From an uncultured Clostridia bacterium (lineage in GTDB: Bacteria > Bacillota > Clostridia > UBA1381): 25,254 bases of DNA. The stretch is from NCBI GenBank assembly GCA_934487205.1, contig CAKSRS010000040.1:1-25254 (forward strand). Direction: 5' to 3'. Below the pieces are notes generated by a model. That model was not told the origin of the DNA. It ran no database searches and saw only the letters and a program-made list of their open reading frames with translations. The translations under genes were made by a program, and so were the position numbers. Each line of letters opens with the position of its first letter. Position 1 is the first letter of the stretch. Below, one piece after another: positions 1 to 7,444 of the stretch.

Positions 1-1
1 A

Positions 2-193
2 TACGTTGTGTCGGGTAACGCAAGCGATACAGACGCTCAATATTTTGCAGTAGATTTGACGGACGGAAAAAGTCACGGGATACCTTGGGGCAATAACCCA
101 AATACCGCGCAAGGTGCAACGGTAACGAAGAACGGAAGTCAGCTCACGCTCACATGGAGCAACGGGATTGACTTGACTTTTGAAGTGAGGTAG
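2..193 (+). CDS. C-terminus of an unidentified, probably phage structural, protein (5' partial)
   Basis: The frame is open from the first bases of the window and ends in TAG at 191-193, so about 63 residues of a longer protein are visible. The GTG at 8 is probably an internal valine because the codons before it (Tyr, Val) are open too. The peptide is rich in Gly, Asn, Thr and Asp, with alternating hydrophobic residues near the end (SQLTLTWSNGIDLTFEVR), which suggests a beta-sheet domain such as a tail or baseplate-associated protein. I do not recognise the family. The phage assignment rests on the holin and endolysin immediately downstream on the same strand. Confidence 0.5.
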   Translation, partial: YVVSGNASDTDAQYFAVDLTDGKSHGIPWGNNPNTAQGATVTKNGSQLTLTWSNGIDLTFEVR

Positions 194-216
194 GAAAAGC
201 TATAAGGGAAGGAAAA

Positions 217-248
217 GCGAAATCGCCGGACACGGATTGAGATTTCGC
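217..248 (+). other. Stem-loop upstream of the holin gene
   Basis: GCGAAATC at 217-224 is exactly complementary to GATTTCGC at 241-248, giving an 8-bp stem with a 16-nt loop. No T-run follows, so it is not an intrinsic terminator. It ends just before the holin ribosome binding site (GAAGG) and could stabilise the transcript or modulate holin translation; that role is inference. Confidence 0.3.
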
Positions 249-262
249 GAAGGTAAAAAATA

Positions 263-697
263 ATGATAGAATTAAAAACAGTGCTTTGTGCCGCTGTAGG
301 TGCGGCAGGCGGCGCGGCGGCGTGGCTTTTGGGCGGCTGGGATGCCGACATTGCCGTGCTGACGGTGTTTATGGCAGTGGACTTTTTTATGGGACTGCTG
401 CTTGCGGCAGTGTTCGGCGTAAGCAATAAATCGGCAAGCGGCGCGCTGGAAAGTCGGGCATGTTTTAAAGGATTATGCCGTAAAATTACGGTTTTGTGCT
501 GTGTCATGATTGGCTGTCAGCTCGACAGAATGTTGGGTCTGCACTACATAAGAACCGCAACGATTGTCGGGTTTTGCGTTAATGAGCTTATATCGATAAC
601 GGAAAATGCGGGACTTATGGGCATACCTATGCCGTCATCAATAGTCAAGGCGATAGAAATTCTGAAAAACAGAGATGATGATAATGAGAAAGATTGA
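263..697 (+). CDS. Phage holin, holin-4 (Cp-1/toxin-secretion) family
   Basis: A 144-aa membrane protein expected to open the cytoplasmic membrane at the end of the phage lytic cycle so that the endolysin can reach the wall. Hydrophobic segments lie at about residues 5-23, 29-52, 74-87 and 97-112. The C-terminal signature NELISITENAGLMGIPMP (107-124) is characteristic of the phage_holin_4 family. The tail is short and charged (KNRDDDNEKD). The start ATG at 263 has a GAAGG ribosome binding site 8-9 nt upstream. The 3' end overlaps the endolysin start by 14 nt, the usual holin-endolysin arrangement. The stop is TGA, which shows UGA is a normal terminator here. Some members of this family are annotated as toxin-secretion proteins, but the phage-lysis context favours holin. 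Confidence 0.9.
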   Translation: MIELKTVLCAAVGAAGGAAAWLLGGWDADIAVLTVFMAVDFFMGLLLAAVFGVSNKSASGALESRACFKGLCRKITVLCCVMIGCQLDRMLGLHYIRTATIVGFCVNELISITENAGLMGIPMPSSIVKAIEILKNRDDDNEKD

Positions 698-1367
698 GGA
701 TTTGCACCCCGAACTGCAAACGGCAATTGTAAATCTGAAGAAAATCTGCGGCGAAAACGGAATTGAAATCGGAATCGGCGAATGTCTGCGAACCGCCGCT
801 GAGCAGGACGCACTTTATGCAAAAGGCAGAACCACGCCCGGGAAAATCGTAACGAATGCAAAAGGCTCAAGCTATTCAAGCATGCACCAGTGGGGAATTG
901 CGTTTGATTTTTACCGAAATGATGGAAGGGGTGCGTATACAAACGGTGACGGATTTTTTGAAAAAGTCGGTAAAATAGGGCAGTCACTCGGGCTGGAATG
1001 GGGCGGCGCGTGGAAAAGCTTAACCGATTTACCGCATTTTCAGCTCGCGCAGTGGGGAAAGACGCCGTCAAAGCTGAAAAAGCTTTACGGTACGCCGATA
1101 AAATTTTTTAAAACATGGGAGGTGTCCGCAATGACGGCAGACGAACGAGCAGCATTTGAAAAGCTGCAAAAGCGGGTATCGGAGCTTGAAAAATTGGGCG
1201 AACGGGTGTATCATTACACAAGCGAGCTGCCCGATTGGGCACGCGGTACGGTGCAAAAATTATTGGACAGAGGCATATACAGCGGTGCAGCGGAGGACGA
1301 TTTAAACCTTACGGAAAGCATGGCACGCATATTGGTTGTGAATGACCGCGCAGGGTTATACAAGTAA
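684..1367 (+). CDS. Phage endolysin, M15-type L,D/D,D-peptidase
   Basis: A 227-aa peptidoglycan peptidase predicted to cut stem peptides in the wall after holin action. It has no signal peptide, as expected for a holin-dependent enzyme. The zinc-site pattern of family M15 is visible: His68 and Asp75 in the SMHQWGIAFDF block and His118 in DLPHFQL, with the upstream ECLRTAAEQDALYAKGR segment (33-49) holding the conserved Arg. After a linker and a short coiled-coil-like stretch (about 146-165), a C-terminal module (about 168-227, PDWARGTVQKLLDRGIYSG) resembles a single SLH-like helix pair common at the end of clostridial phage lysins and probably binds wall polymers. I chose ATG 684; ATGs at 675 and 678 are in frame but add only Met-Met-Ile. 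It overlaps the holin gene by 14 nt. Confidence 0.88.
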   Translation: MRKIEDLHPELQTAIVNLKKICGENGIEIGIGECLRTAAEQDALYAKGRTTPGKIVTNAKGSSYSSMHQWGIAFDFYRNDGRGAYTNGDGFFEKVGKIGQSLGLEWGGAWKSLTDLPHFQLAQWGKTPSKLKKLYGTPIKFFKTWEVSAMTADERAAFEKLQKRVSELEKLGERVYHYTSELPDWARGTVQKLLDRGIYSGAAEDDLNLTESMARILVVNDRAGLYK

Positions 1368-1385
1368 AAAAGTTGCGTAAACACT

Positions 1386-1428
1386 GCCGCGGGGGTATCG
1401 GTAAAATTATCGATGTCCCCGTTTTTTA
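1386..1428 (+). terminator. Rho-independent terminator after the endolysin gene
   Basis: The arms 1390-1400 (CGGGGGTATCG) and 1411-1421 (CGATGTCCCCG) form an 11-bp stem with two G-U pairs and a 10-nt A/T-rich loop. TTTTTT follows at 1422-1427. It ends the rightward lysis operon and sits directly against the end of the leftward transporter operon, whose stop codon is at 1429-1431. The reverse orientation lacks an adjacent U-run, so it is best read as one-directional. Confidence 0.85.
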
Positions 1429-4080
1429 TTATTCTATTAAACCGTATTTAATTTTTATCCGTTCGATTTTGTCTATCATCGGTTCGGAAATAAACCACAG
1501 GAAAAAGGCGGTTGAGACGGCGTGGATTAAATCAAACGGCAGTCCCATAATATACGCCGACACAATCATTGCGCGTGAGATTTTTTCTTGCGCCATAATA
1601 ACTGACGCGGGATTCATGATACCGCCGTAAATTACAAGCGTTGCCAAAAATCCGAATATACACAGTGACGCTTTCGTTTTGCGTAAGAATCCTTTTCTGA
1701 AAAGTATTCCCGCGATAAAACCGATTATGCCGAACGCGAACATCTGCCACGGCGTCCACGGTCCCTGCCCGAAGAAAAAGTTTGATACAAATCCCGTGAC
1801 GGCTCCCGTTAAAAATCCCGTTTCCCCGCCCAGACATACGCCGGTTATTATCACAATTGCAACGACCGGTTTAAACTGCGGCAACATATAAAATGCGGCT
1901 CTGCCCGCAACCGCGACGGCACACAGAACGCTTATGACTATAAGTTCCCTTGCCTTTGGTTTCCGTTTCTCAAATACCATGCAAAAGGGCAGCATTATTT
2001 CCAATATTATGAGCAGGCTTATAAAATAATACCTTCTGTCGCCAAACCGCGTAACGCCGATATATATTGTAAGCGGTATCAGAAGAAGTATTAAAAATAC
2101 CGAAACAAACGTCCTTTTGGTAAGCTTTCTGTCCGATTTCGGTGCCTGAACCGAATATGAGCCGATATCCTTTTGCGGAACAAAACAAAGCCATGCGGCA
2201 GCGAGTTCAATAATGATGATTATCTGCCAAATCCCCAAATACGTATTTACAAAGCCGAATATATCGTTGCCTGTCAGAACGGGGAGTAATGTCAGCGCAA
2301 AAAGCAGTGTAAATATGCTGCCGAGAATAATACGCGCGCGCGGTAATTTTTTTGGTGCGTGTTTTTCTTCTTCGGTTTTTCTTTTTTTGGATATTTTAAT
2401 TTCGGTATTTTTCCTCTTTTTCGGCGTGCCGCCGCATGCCGAAATTATATCGTCTGCCGTGATTGCGTCCGGGAGAATTTTTTTTGCCATGCGATTGGCG
2501 GAAGTCGTGTAAAAGCCGTTGCCCTTAAAAAATTCTCTCGGCGGTGCGGCGGAGGTGATGTTTCCGTCAAAGAATAACGCGCATCTGTCGGCAAATTCCG
2601 CACAAAATTCAATATCATGCGATACCATAACAATTGTGACGGCGCTTGCCTTTAATTCGGTGAGAATACTTGCAAATTCTTCTTTAAAATGTGCGTCCAG
2701 TCCCTTTGTGGGTTCGTCCAAAAGAAGGATTTCGGGTTCGGTAAGAAGAATTTTTGCGAATGCCGCCCGCTGCTGTTCGCCGCCGGATAAGTCGTATGGG
2801 TGGGCGTCCAAAAGATTTTCTATGCGGCAAAGTGCAGCGGCGCGGTGCAGTTTTTGCTCCCTTTCCGCGCCGGTAAGCTTGCTTTCGGAAAGCATGTCCG
2901 CCAAGTCGAGGTAAACGGTTTTTTTGACAAACACACTCTGCGGATTTTGCGGGAGAACGCCGAGCAGTCCGCTATACGGGCGGGAAATGTTTGATATACT
3001 CTGCCCGCCGATGAGGACATCGCCGCGGTATGGGGTGTTAAGCCCGGAAATAAGTGACAGCGCCGTGGTTTTCCCGGCACCATTCCCGCCGAGAATACAA
3101 AAAAGCTCGCCTTTTTTCACGTTCATGTTTAAGCCTTTTATGATATCGGGGGCGTTTTTTTCGTATCGGAACCACGCGTTTTTAATTTCGATTACCGTTT
3201 CGCCGCTGTCATTGCGCAGTGCATCTGCGGGAATCATGTCGGGATTCGGTGCGCGGTGTTTTGAATATTCTTCAAGCCATAGTCTGCCTTCCCGCACGGT
3301 CAGCGGACAGGGAAGGGAGTTTTCGACCGCGCCGTGAACTCTGATTGGTGCGGGAAGTGCGCGATACATGTCGTGATTTTTTAAAACCGCGCCGACCCGT
3401 TTCGGCGGTTCATCTGCAATAATTCTGCCGCCGTCCATTACGAGAACCCTGTCCGCTGTGGGAAAAGCGTGCTCTAAACGGTGCTCCGCGATGATTACGG
3501 TTGTGCCGAGTTCGCGGTTGATTTTTTCAAGCGTGTGCAAAAATTCACCCGCCGCAATCGGGTCAAGCAGGCTTGTCGGCTCGTCGAGAATAAGAACCGA
3601 CGGCTGCATAACCATGACCGAGGCAAGATTTAAAAGCTGTTTTTGTCCGCCCGAAAGCTCGGTGGCATTTTTATAGAACCATGTCTGTATACCGAAAAAT
3701 GACGCCATTTCCGCAACACGCGTCCGTATTTCGGCGGTTTTTAAGCCGAGACTTTCCAAGCCAAAGGCGAGCTCGTGCCACACTTTGTCGGTTACGATTT
3801 GATTATCGGGATTTTGCATTACAAATCCGATTTCCGCCGCTGATTCTCTTGCGCAGCAGTTTTGAATCGGCGCGCCGTTAAAATAAATATTTCCGCTCAA
3901 TTTCCCGAAGGGGGATAAAGACGGCTTTAAAAGCCGCAAAAGCGTAGTTTTTCCGCACCCAGATTTTCCGCAGACAAGAACAAATTCCCCTTGATTTATG
4001 CAAAAATTTATGTTGTCAAGGGCGTTATTATCTCTGCCGGGATAGACAAAACTCAAATTTTCGATCTTAAAACTTTCCAT
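1429..4080 (-). CDS. ECF transporter fusion: two ABC ATPases plus S-component, probable cobalamin uptake
   Basis: An 883-aa fusion. ABC domain 1 (about 4-235) has Walker A GKSGCGKTT (38-46), Q-loop Gln89, signature LSGGQ (142-146), Walker B LILDE (163-167) and His200. ABC domain 2 (about 296-520) has Walker A GGNGAGKTT (331-339), Gln378, LSGGE (431-435), LLLDE (452-456) and His488. After a Lys-rich linker (about 552-580) come roughly nine hydrophobic segments between 583 and 862. The last 180 residues, with FFFGQGPWTPWQM near 768-780, resemble ECF S-components. One chain therefore replaces EcfA1, EcfA2 and the substrate-binding subunit; EcfT is encoded just upstream and overlaps by 28 nt. ATG 4080 was chosen because GGGAGGT lies a few bases upstream; an in-frame start at 4095 would include that site. 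B12 as substrate is inferred from the riboswitch and DUF4430 partners. Confidence 0.88.
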   Translation of the reverse strand: MESFKIENLSFVYPGRDNNALDNINFCINQGEFVLVCGKSGCGKTTLLRLLKPSLSPFGKLSGNIYFNGAPIQNCCARESAAEIGFVMQNPDNQIVTDKVWHELAFGLESLGLKTAEIRTRVAEMASFFGIQTWFYKNATELSGGQKQLLNLASVMVMQPSVLILDEPTSLLDPIAAGEFLHTLEKINRELGTTVIIAEHRLEHAFPTADRVLVMDGGRIIADEPPKRVGAVLKNHDMYRALPAPIRVHGAVENSLPCPLTVREGRLWLEEYSKHRAPNPDMIPADALRNDSGETVIEIKNAWFRYEKNAPDIIKGLNMNVKKGELFCILGGNGAGKTTALSLISGLNTPYRGDVLIGGQSISNISRPYSGLLGVLPQNPQSVFVKKTVYLDLADMLSESKLTGAEREQKLHRAAALCRIENLLDAHPYDLSGGEQQRAAFAKILLTEPEILLLDEPTKGLDAHFKEEFASILTELKASAVTIVMVSHDIEFCAEFADRCALFFDGNITSAAPPREFFKGNGFYTTSANRMAKKILPDAITADDIISACGGTPKKRKNTEIKISKKRKTEEEKHAPKKLPRARIILGSIFTLLFALTLLPVLTGNDIFGFVNTYLGIWQIIIIIELAAAWLCFVPQKDIGSYSVQAPKSDRKLTKRTFVSVFLILLLIPLTIYIGVTRFGDRRYYFISLLIILEIMLPFCMVFEKRKPKARELIVISVLCAVAVAGRAAFYMLPQFKPVVAIVIITGVCLGGETGFLTGAVTGFVSNFFFGQGPWTPWQMFAFGIIGFIAGILFRKGFLRKTKASLCIFGFLATLVIYGGIMNPASVIMAQEKISRAMIVSAYIMGLPFDLIHAVSTAFFLWFISEPMIDKIERIKIKYGLIE

Positions 4081-4937
4081 TTTCTCACCTCCCAAAGTTC
4101 AATTATCACGGGACATATGCACAAAAGAAAATATACGAAAAATACGCTTATACCGTATGGTGAAAATCCGCCCGTTTTTACGGACGGGAAATATCTGAAC
4201 GATATACTGCCCGCCACACTCCCGATAATTATGTATATGCCGGAAACTAAAATGAATAATAATGCATTGCGGTCCCTTTTGTCGAATGTAAATATTGAAA
4301 AAGCGGTTCTGCCGGGCAAGCCGTATCCGCGTGATTTCATGCTGTCCGCCGTTTCAATCGCATTTTCGAGCGACCACGTTACCATGGCGGACAGAATGGT
4401 GAGCCCGTGCCTGGCACGGCGGACGACGCTCCCGTCAGATGTGTCGCGGCTTATGCATTTTTGCGCGTTTGCCACGGTTTTCAGCTGTGCGGAAAATTTA
4501 GGGACAAACCGCAGCGTCATGGAGAGTATCAGCGACAGCGACGGAATTATTTTGCCGAAAAGATAAATAAATTTGTCGCTTGTCATAACTTCGCTGTAAC
4601 AGGAAAACCAGCATATAACCGACGCAAGCATTGCGCCGGCGGCAAGGCCGTACATAATTGATTCAAGCGTAAGCGGATTTCCGCTCGGAAGATATCCCAA
4701 AACGGTAACTCCCGAGTGATTAAATGCGGGATTCATAATTGCCGCCGTGATTAGCACGGGCAGAATATATGCTAAACTTTTTATTCCTTTTTTTCCTTTA
4801 AGCATCACAAGGCATGTAAATCCGCAGATAAGCGAAATGCACAGGCAAATCGGGTGCATAAAGAACATCGAAAATCCGATAACGAACACGAAATACGTAA
4901 AATTCACAATCGGGTGATATGTCTTAAATTCAATCAT
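4053..4937 (-). CDS. ECF transporter transmembrane subunit (EcfT/CbiQ family)
   Basis: A 294-aa integral membrane protein expected to couple the ATPases to the substrate-binding S-component. Hydrophobic stretches lie at about 11-46, 55-70, 92-112, 127-143, 225-245 and 262-282. The cytoplasmic coupling region contains ENAIETADSMKSRGYG (191-206), which matches the Ala-Arg-Gly coupling motif of EcfT proteins (Ala197, Arg203, Gly204). The start ATG at 4937 is 4 nt after the TGA of the DUF4430 gene, and its Shine-Dalgarno is weak, so translation is probably coupled. The 3' end overlaps the ATPase/S-component gene by 28 nt, supporting one stoichiometric complex. The motif and context make the family assignment firm; the substrate is inferred from the operon. 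Confidence 0.87.
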   Translation of the reverse strand: MIEFKTYHPIVNFTYFVFVIGFSMFFMHPICLCISLICGFTCLVMLKGKKGIKSLAYILPVLITAAIMNPAFNHSGVTVLGYLPSGNPLTLESIMYGLAAGAMLASVICWFSCYSEVMTSDKFIYLFGKIIPSLSLILSMTLRFVPKFSAQLKTVANAQKCISRDTSDGSVVRRARHGLTILSAMVTWSLENAIETADSMKSRGYGLPGRTAFSIFTFDKRDRNALLFILVSGIYIIIGSVAGSISFRYFPSVKTGGFSPYGISVFFVYFLLCICPVIIELWEVRKWKVLRSKI

Positions 4938-4941
4938 AAAA

Positions 4942-5757
4942 TCATCTGCCGTTTCTTGTGGAATAGTTGCCGCCGATGTCGGCGCCTAAGTCGCAGGTGT
5001 AAATCCATTCAATTTTGTCACCGTCGTGGAGACGGTAGCGGGAGCAGCCATAGTTCGGGAACCAGCCGTTGACTCTGTACATCCAGCCGGAAAGTTCGCC
5101 GCAGTCAAATTCGTAAAGATTTGCAATTCCCTCGATGTATGCACTGTTATATAGCGGCGTGTTTTCAAATTCCATGTGTATTTTACTGCGTTTCATTTCG
5201 CGGACAAGTACATTGAAAACACTTTCGCCTTCATAAAACGTGACGGTTTTTTCGGCGAAAATAACGCCGTCCGGTGGTACAAGCGCGGCTTTGTCCTTGT
5301 CAAGCCGCCCGGTGTTGTTTAAAATAGTATCGCAGCGTACCGACAGAGTGCAAGTGAGCTCTTTGTCCGATATTACGGTGTTTTCCGGCTCAACAGGGAC
5401 GGGTTTGCCGACGGGGACGGGCTCGGTTTGATATTCGTCCTTGCCCGTTTCGGCGTTTATCTCCATGCCGTTTTCTTCGGAATACTGTGTGTTATCGGCT
5501 GCGGGTGTTCCGAGCGGTTTGTCGGCGGAAACCTCGTTTTCCGCCGGCGGTATCGGCGTGACTGTCGGAGTCGGCGTACTGTTTTGTATACTGTTTTCGG
5601 CTGTATCTTCCGCTGTCGGTCCATTTTCGTATTGAACGGATACGTCGTTTTGTACCGGTGTGTTTCGGACGGGAACGTCCCCGCCGCACCAAAAGGCAAG
5701 CGCCAATATTATGGCGATAACCGCGCCCGCTATGATTTTGTTTTTGTGATTTTTCAT
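4942..5757 (-). CDS. Membrane-anchored DUF4430 (transcobalamin C-terminal-like) protein
   Basis: A 271-aa protein with an N-terminal anchor or signal (about 7-24, KIIAGAVIAIILALAFW), a Pro/Thr/Glu-rich extended linker (about 28-130) and a C-terminal DUF4430 domain (about 134-256). The family hallmark SGWMYRVNG is at 223-231, followed by the usual DGDKIEWIYT (245-254). DUF4430 is the family to which the C-terminal B12-capping domain of animal transcobalamin and intrinsic factor belongs. The Cys after the hydrophobic stretch (AFWC) is not a good lipobox, so I favour a membrane anchor over a lipoprotein. The ribosome binding site TTAGGAG overlaps the TAG stop of the upstream gene (9-nt gap). Its likely role is to hold cobalamin near the membrane and pass it to the ECF transporter encoded next; this is inference. 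Confidence 0.8.
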   Translation of the reverse strand: MKNHKNKIIAGAVIAIILALAFWCGGDVPVRNTPVQNDVSVQYENGPTAEDTAENSIQNSTPTPTVTPIPPAENEVSADKPLGTPAADNTQYSEENGMEINAETGKDEYQTEPVPVGKPVPVEPENTVISDKELTCTLSVRCDTILNNTGRLDKDKAALVPPDGVIFAEKTVTFYEGESVFNVLVREMKRSKIHMEFENTPLYNSAYIEGIANLYEFDCGELSGWMYRVNGWFPNYGCSRYRLHDGDKIEWIYTCDLGADIGGNYSTRNGR

Positions 5758-5766
5758 TTGTATCTC

Positions 5767-7377
5767 CTAAAGCAGTGCGGATAGTTTCAGCATGTTGTAA
5801 AGCATATACGCGATTTCCGCCCGCGAAACCGATTCTTTCGGTTTTATTTCCATAACGTCGCTCGGGAGTATTCCCTCGCCGTAGCAGAATGAAAGGGAAC
5901 AGATTGCCCAATCCGCGGCTTTCACGTAATCGGAAAACTGCGCCAGAATATCGCGCGCGTGGGATATGTCGATTTCCGTGTCCATGCCGCAAAGTGCCGC
6001 GGCGCGTGTAATCATTGCGGCCGATTCCTCGCGCGTTATCGTGCCGTTCGGGTTAAATTCGTTTTCCGATACGCCTTTTACTATGCCGTACGCATATGCG
6101 GTGTTGACGTAATCATAAAACCAATCGGCGGAGCTGACGTCGCTGAAAACCGCGCCGTCCTTTGTCGGGAGTCCGAGACCTCTTGCGATTATTGTCGCAA
6201 ATTCGGCGCGCGTCATAGTGCTGTCGGGCTCAAAATTTGTTTCCGATTTGCCGTTTATAATGCCGCGGCTTGCAAGAGTTTCAATTTCGGTTTGACAGCT
6301 GTTGCCGCCGATATCGCCGAAGGTTTTGCCCTCGTTTGTTATCGGCATTTTTTTTACGTCGGGATTTTTGTTTGCCAAGCCGTCCGCGGAATCGGCGCCG
6401 ATAATGCCGACGGCGTCGCTCATGTCATAGAGGGAGGTTTTGCCCTCGTTTGCACGCTTGACAGCCGCGAGTGCGTAAAAGCACTGCTCTGTCGCCATTT
6501 GGTTGGACTCCGTGTCGCCCATGGTATGCTTAAAACCTTTGCCGTTTATATAATAGGAAAGAAGATTGTCAAGCATGGAATGGTTGTTTTTCACAAAACG
6601 CGCGTCGTCGAGGGGGATTCCGAGCTCGCACAGCGCAACAATCATTTGCGCGCAGCTTTCGGAGTTTTCGGTGCCCCAGCTTGAAAATCCGCCGTCCGGA
6701 TTCTGCTTTTCGGACATGATTTCGAGTGCTTTTTCCGCCGCGGCTTTTACGCTGTCGTTTTCACGGTAATTTGAAAGCGCCTGCAGAGCCATAGCGGTTA
6801 TATCGGGGTCGGCGTCCTCACCGGAGAATGCCCAACCGCCGTTTGCTGTCTGATTTTCGAGAATATGGTTTACGTACATTTCCCGCGTTGCCGCGACGGC
6901 TGCGCCGCTGTTTTGCGGCATGGCATAATGCCCGCTGTCCAGCGCAATCAATGCCCAGATTGAGCCGTTGATGCCCTGCCAAACGGTTTTTTCGTAATCG
7001 CCGAGGGGTGTCAAAAGATTATATCCGCCGACATTTTCGGGATTTTGACCGATGGCGGTGAGCGCGATTATAACCCGCGCATATTCGGTATATTTTTTTT
7101 CGGAAAGTATGCCTTCGGAACTTTTCACGCGGTTTTCAACGGTTTGATAATATTTTTCGAGGTAGCCGGCGGGGATATCCGCGCCGCTGCGCGCAAGTCC
7201 CAAAACCGCCCATTCGCCGCCTATTGAGCCGAATTGCGGGTTGGGTACGCCTTCATAAATATAGTCTGCAACATTTTGAACATATGAATTTACCTCATCG
7301 CGGTTTTCGGCGAATGCCTGCTGCGAAATGCCGAAAAGCATGGCGATACATAAAAATATTGAAACCGATTTTTTCAT
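5767..7377 (-). CDS. Secreted alpha/alpha-toroid (intrinsic factor-like) protein with SLH anchor
   Basis: A 536-aa exported protein. The signal peptide is residues 1-23 (cut after AFA). An alpha/alpha-toroid of the squalene-cyclase/prenyltransferase superfamily spans about 30-315, with repeated helix pairs and motifs such as NQTANGGWAF (175-184), QNPDGGFSSWG (225-235) and GKGFKHTMGD (279-288). Three SLH repeats follow at about 353-395, 410-455 and 480-525 (for example NGTITREESAAMITRAA), binding secondary wall polymer. The same toroid fold forms the N-terminal B12-binding domain of intrinsic factor and transcobalamin, so with the neighbouring DUF4430 proteins it probably captures cobalamin at the S-layer. 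The start at 7377 is set by AAGGAG 7 nt upstream and by the signal peptide; the in-frame extension to 7437 adds 20 unlikely residues. No catalytic cyclase (DxDD) motif is seen. Confidence 0.82.
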   Translation of the reverse strand: MKKSVSIFLCIAMLFGISQQAFAENRDEVNSYVQNVADYIYEGVPNPQFGSIGGEWAVLGLARSGADIPAGYLEKYYQTVENRVKSSEGILSEKKYTEYARVIIALTAIGQNPENVGGYNLLTPLGDYEKTVWQGINGSIWALIALDSGHYAMPQNSGAAVAATREMYVNHILENQTANGGWAFSGEDADPDITAMALQALSNYRENDSVKAAAEKALEIMSEKQNPDGGFSSWGTENSESCAQMIVALCELGIPLDDARFVKNNHSMLDNLLSYYINGKGFKHTMGDTESNQMATEQCFYALAAVKRANEGKTSLYDMSDAVGIIGADSADGLANKNPDVKKMPITNEGKTFGDIGGNSCQTEIETLASRGIINGKSETNFEPDSTMTRAEFATIIARGLGLPTKDGAVFSDVSSADWFYDYVNTAYAYGIVKGVSENEFNPNGTITREESAAMITRAAALCGMDTEIDISHARDILAQFSDYVKAADWAICSLSFCYGEGILPSDVMEIKPKESVSRAEIAYMLYNMLKLSALL

Positions 7378-7444
7378 AAATAATCTCCTTATAAAACGGC
7401 AAAAGCGAGCAGCCGGAACTTGTCCGACTGTTCGCAATCAGCCC

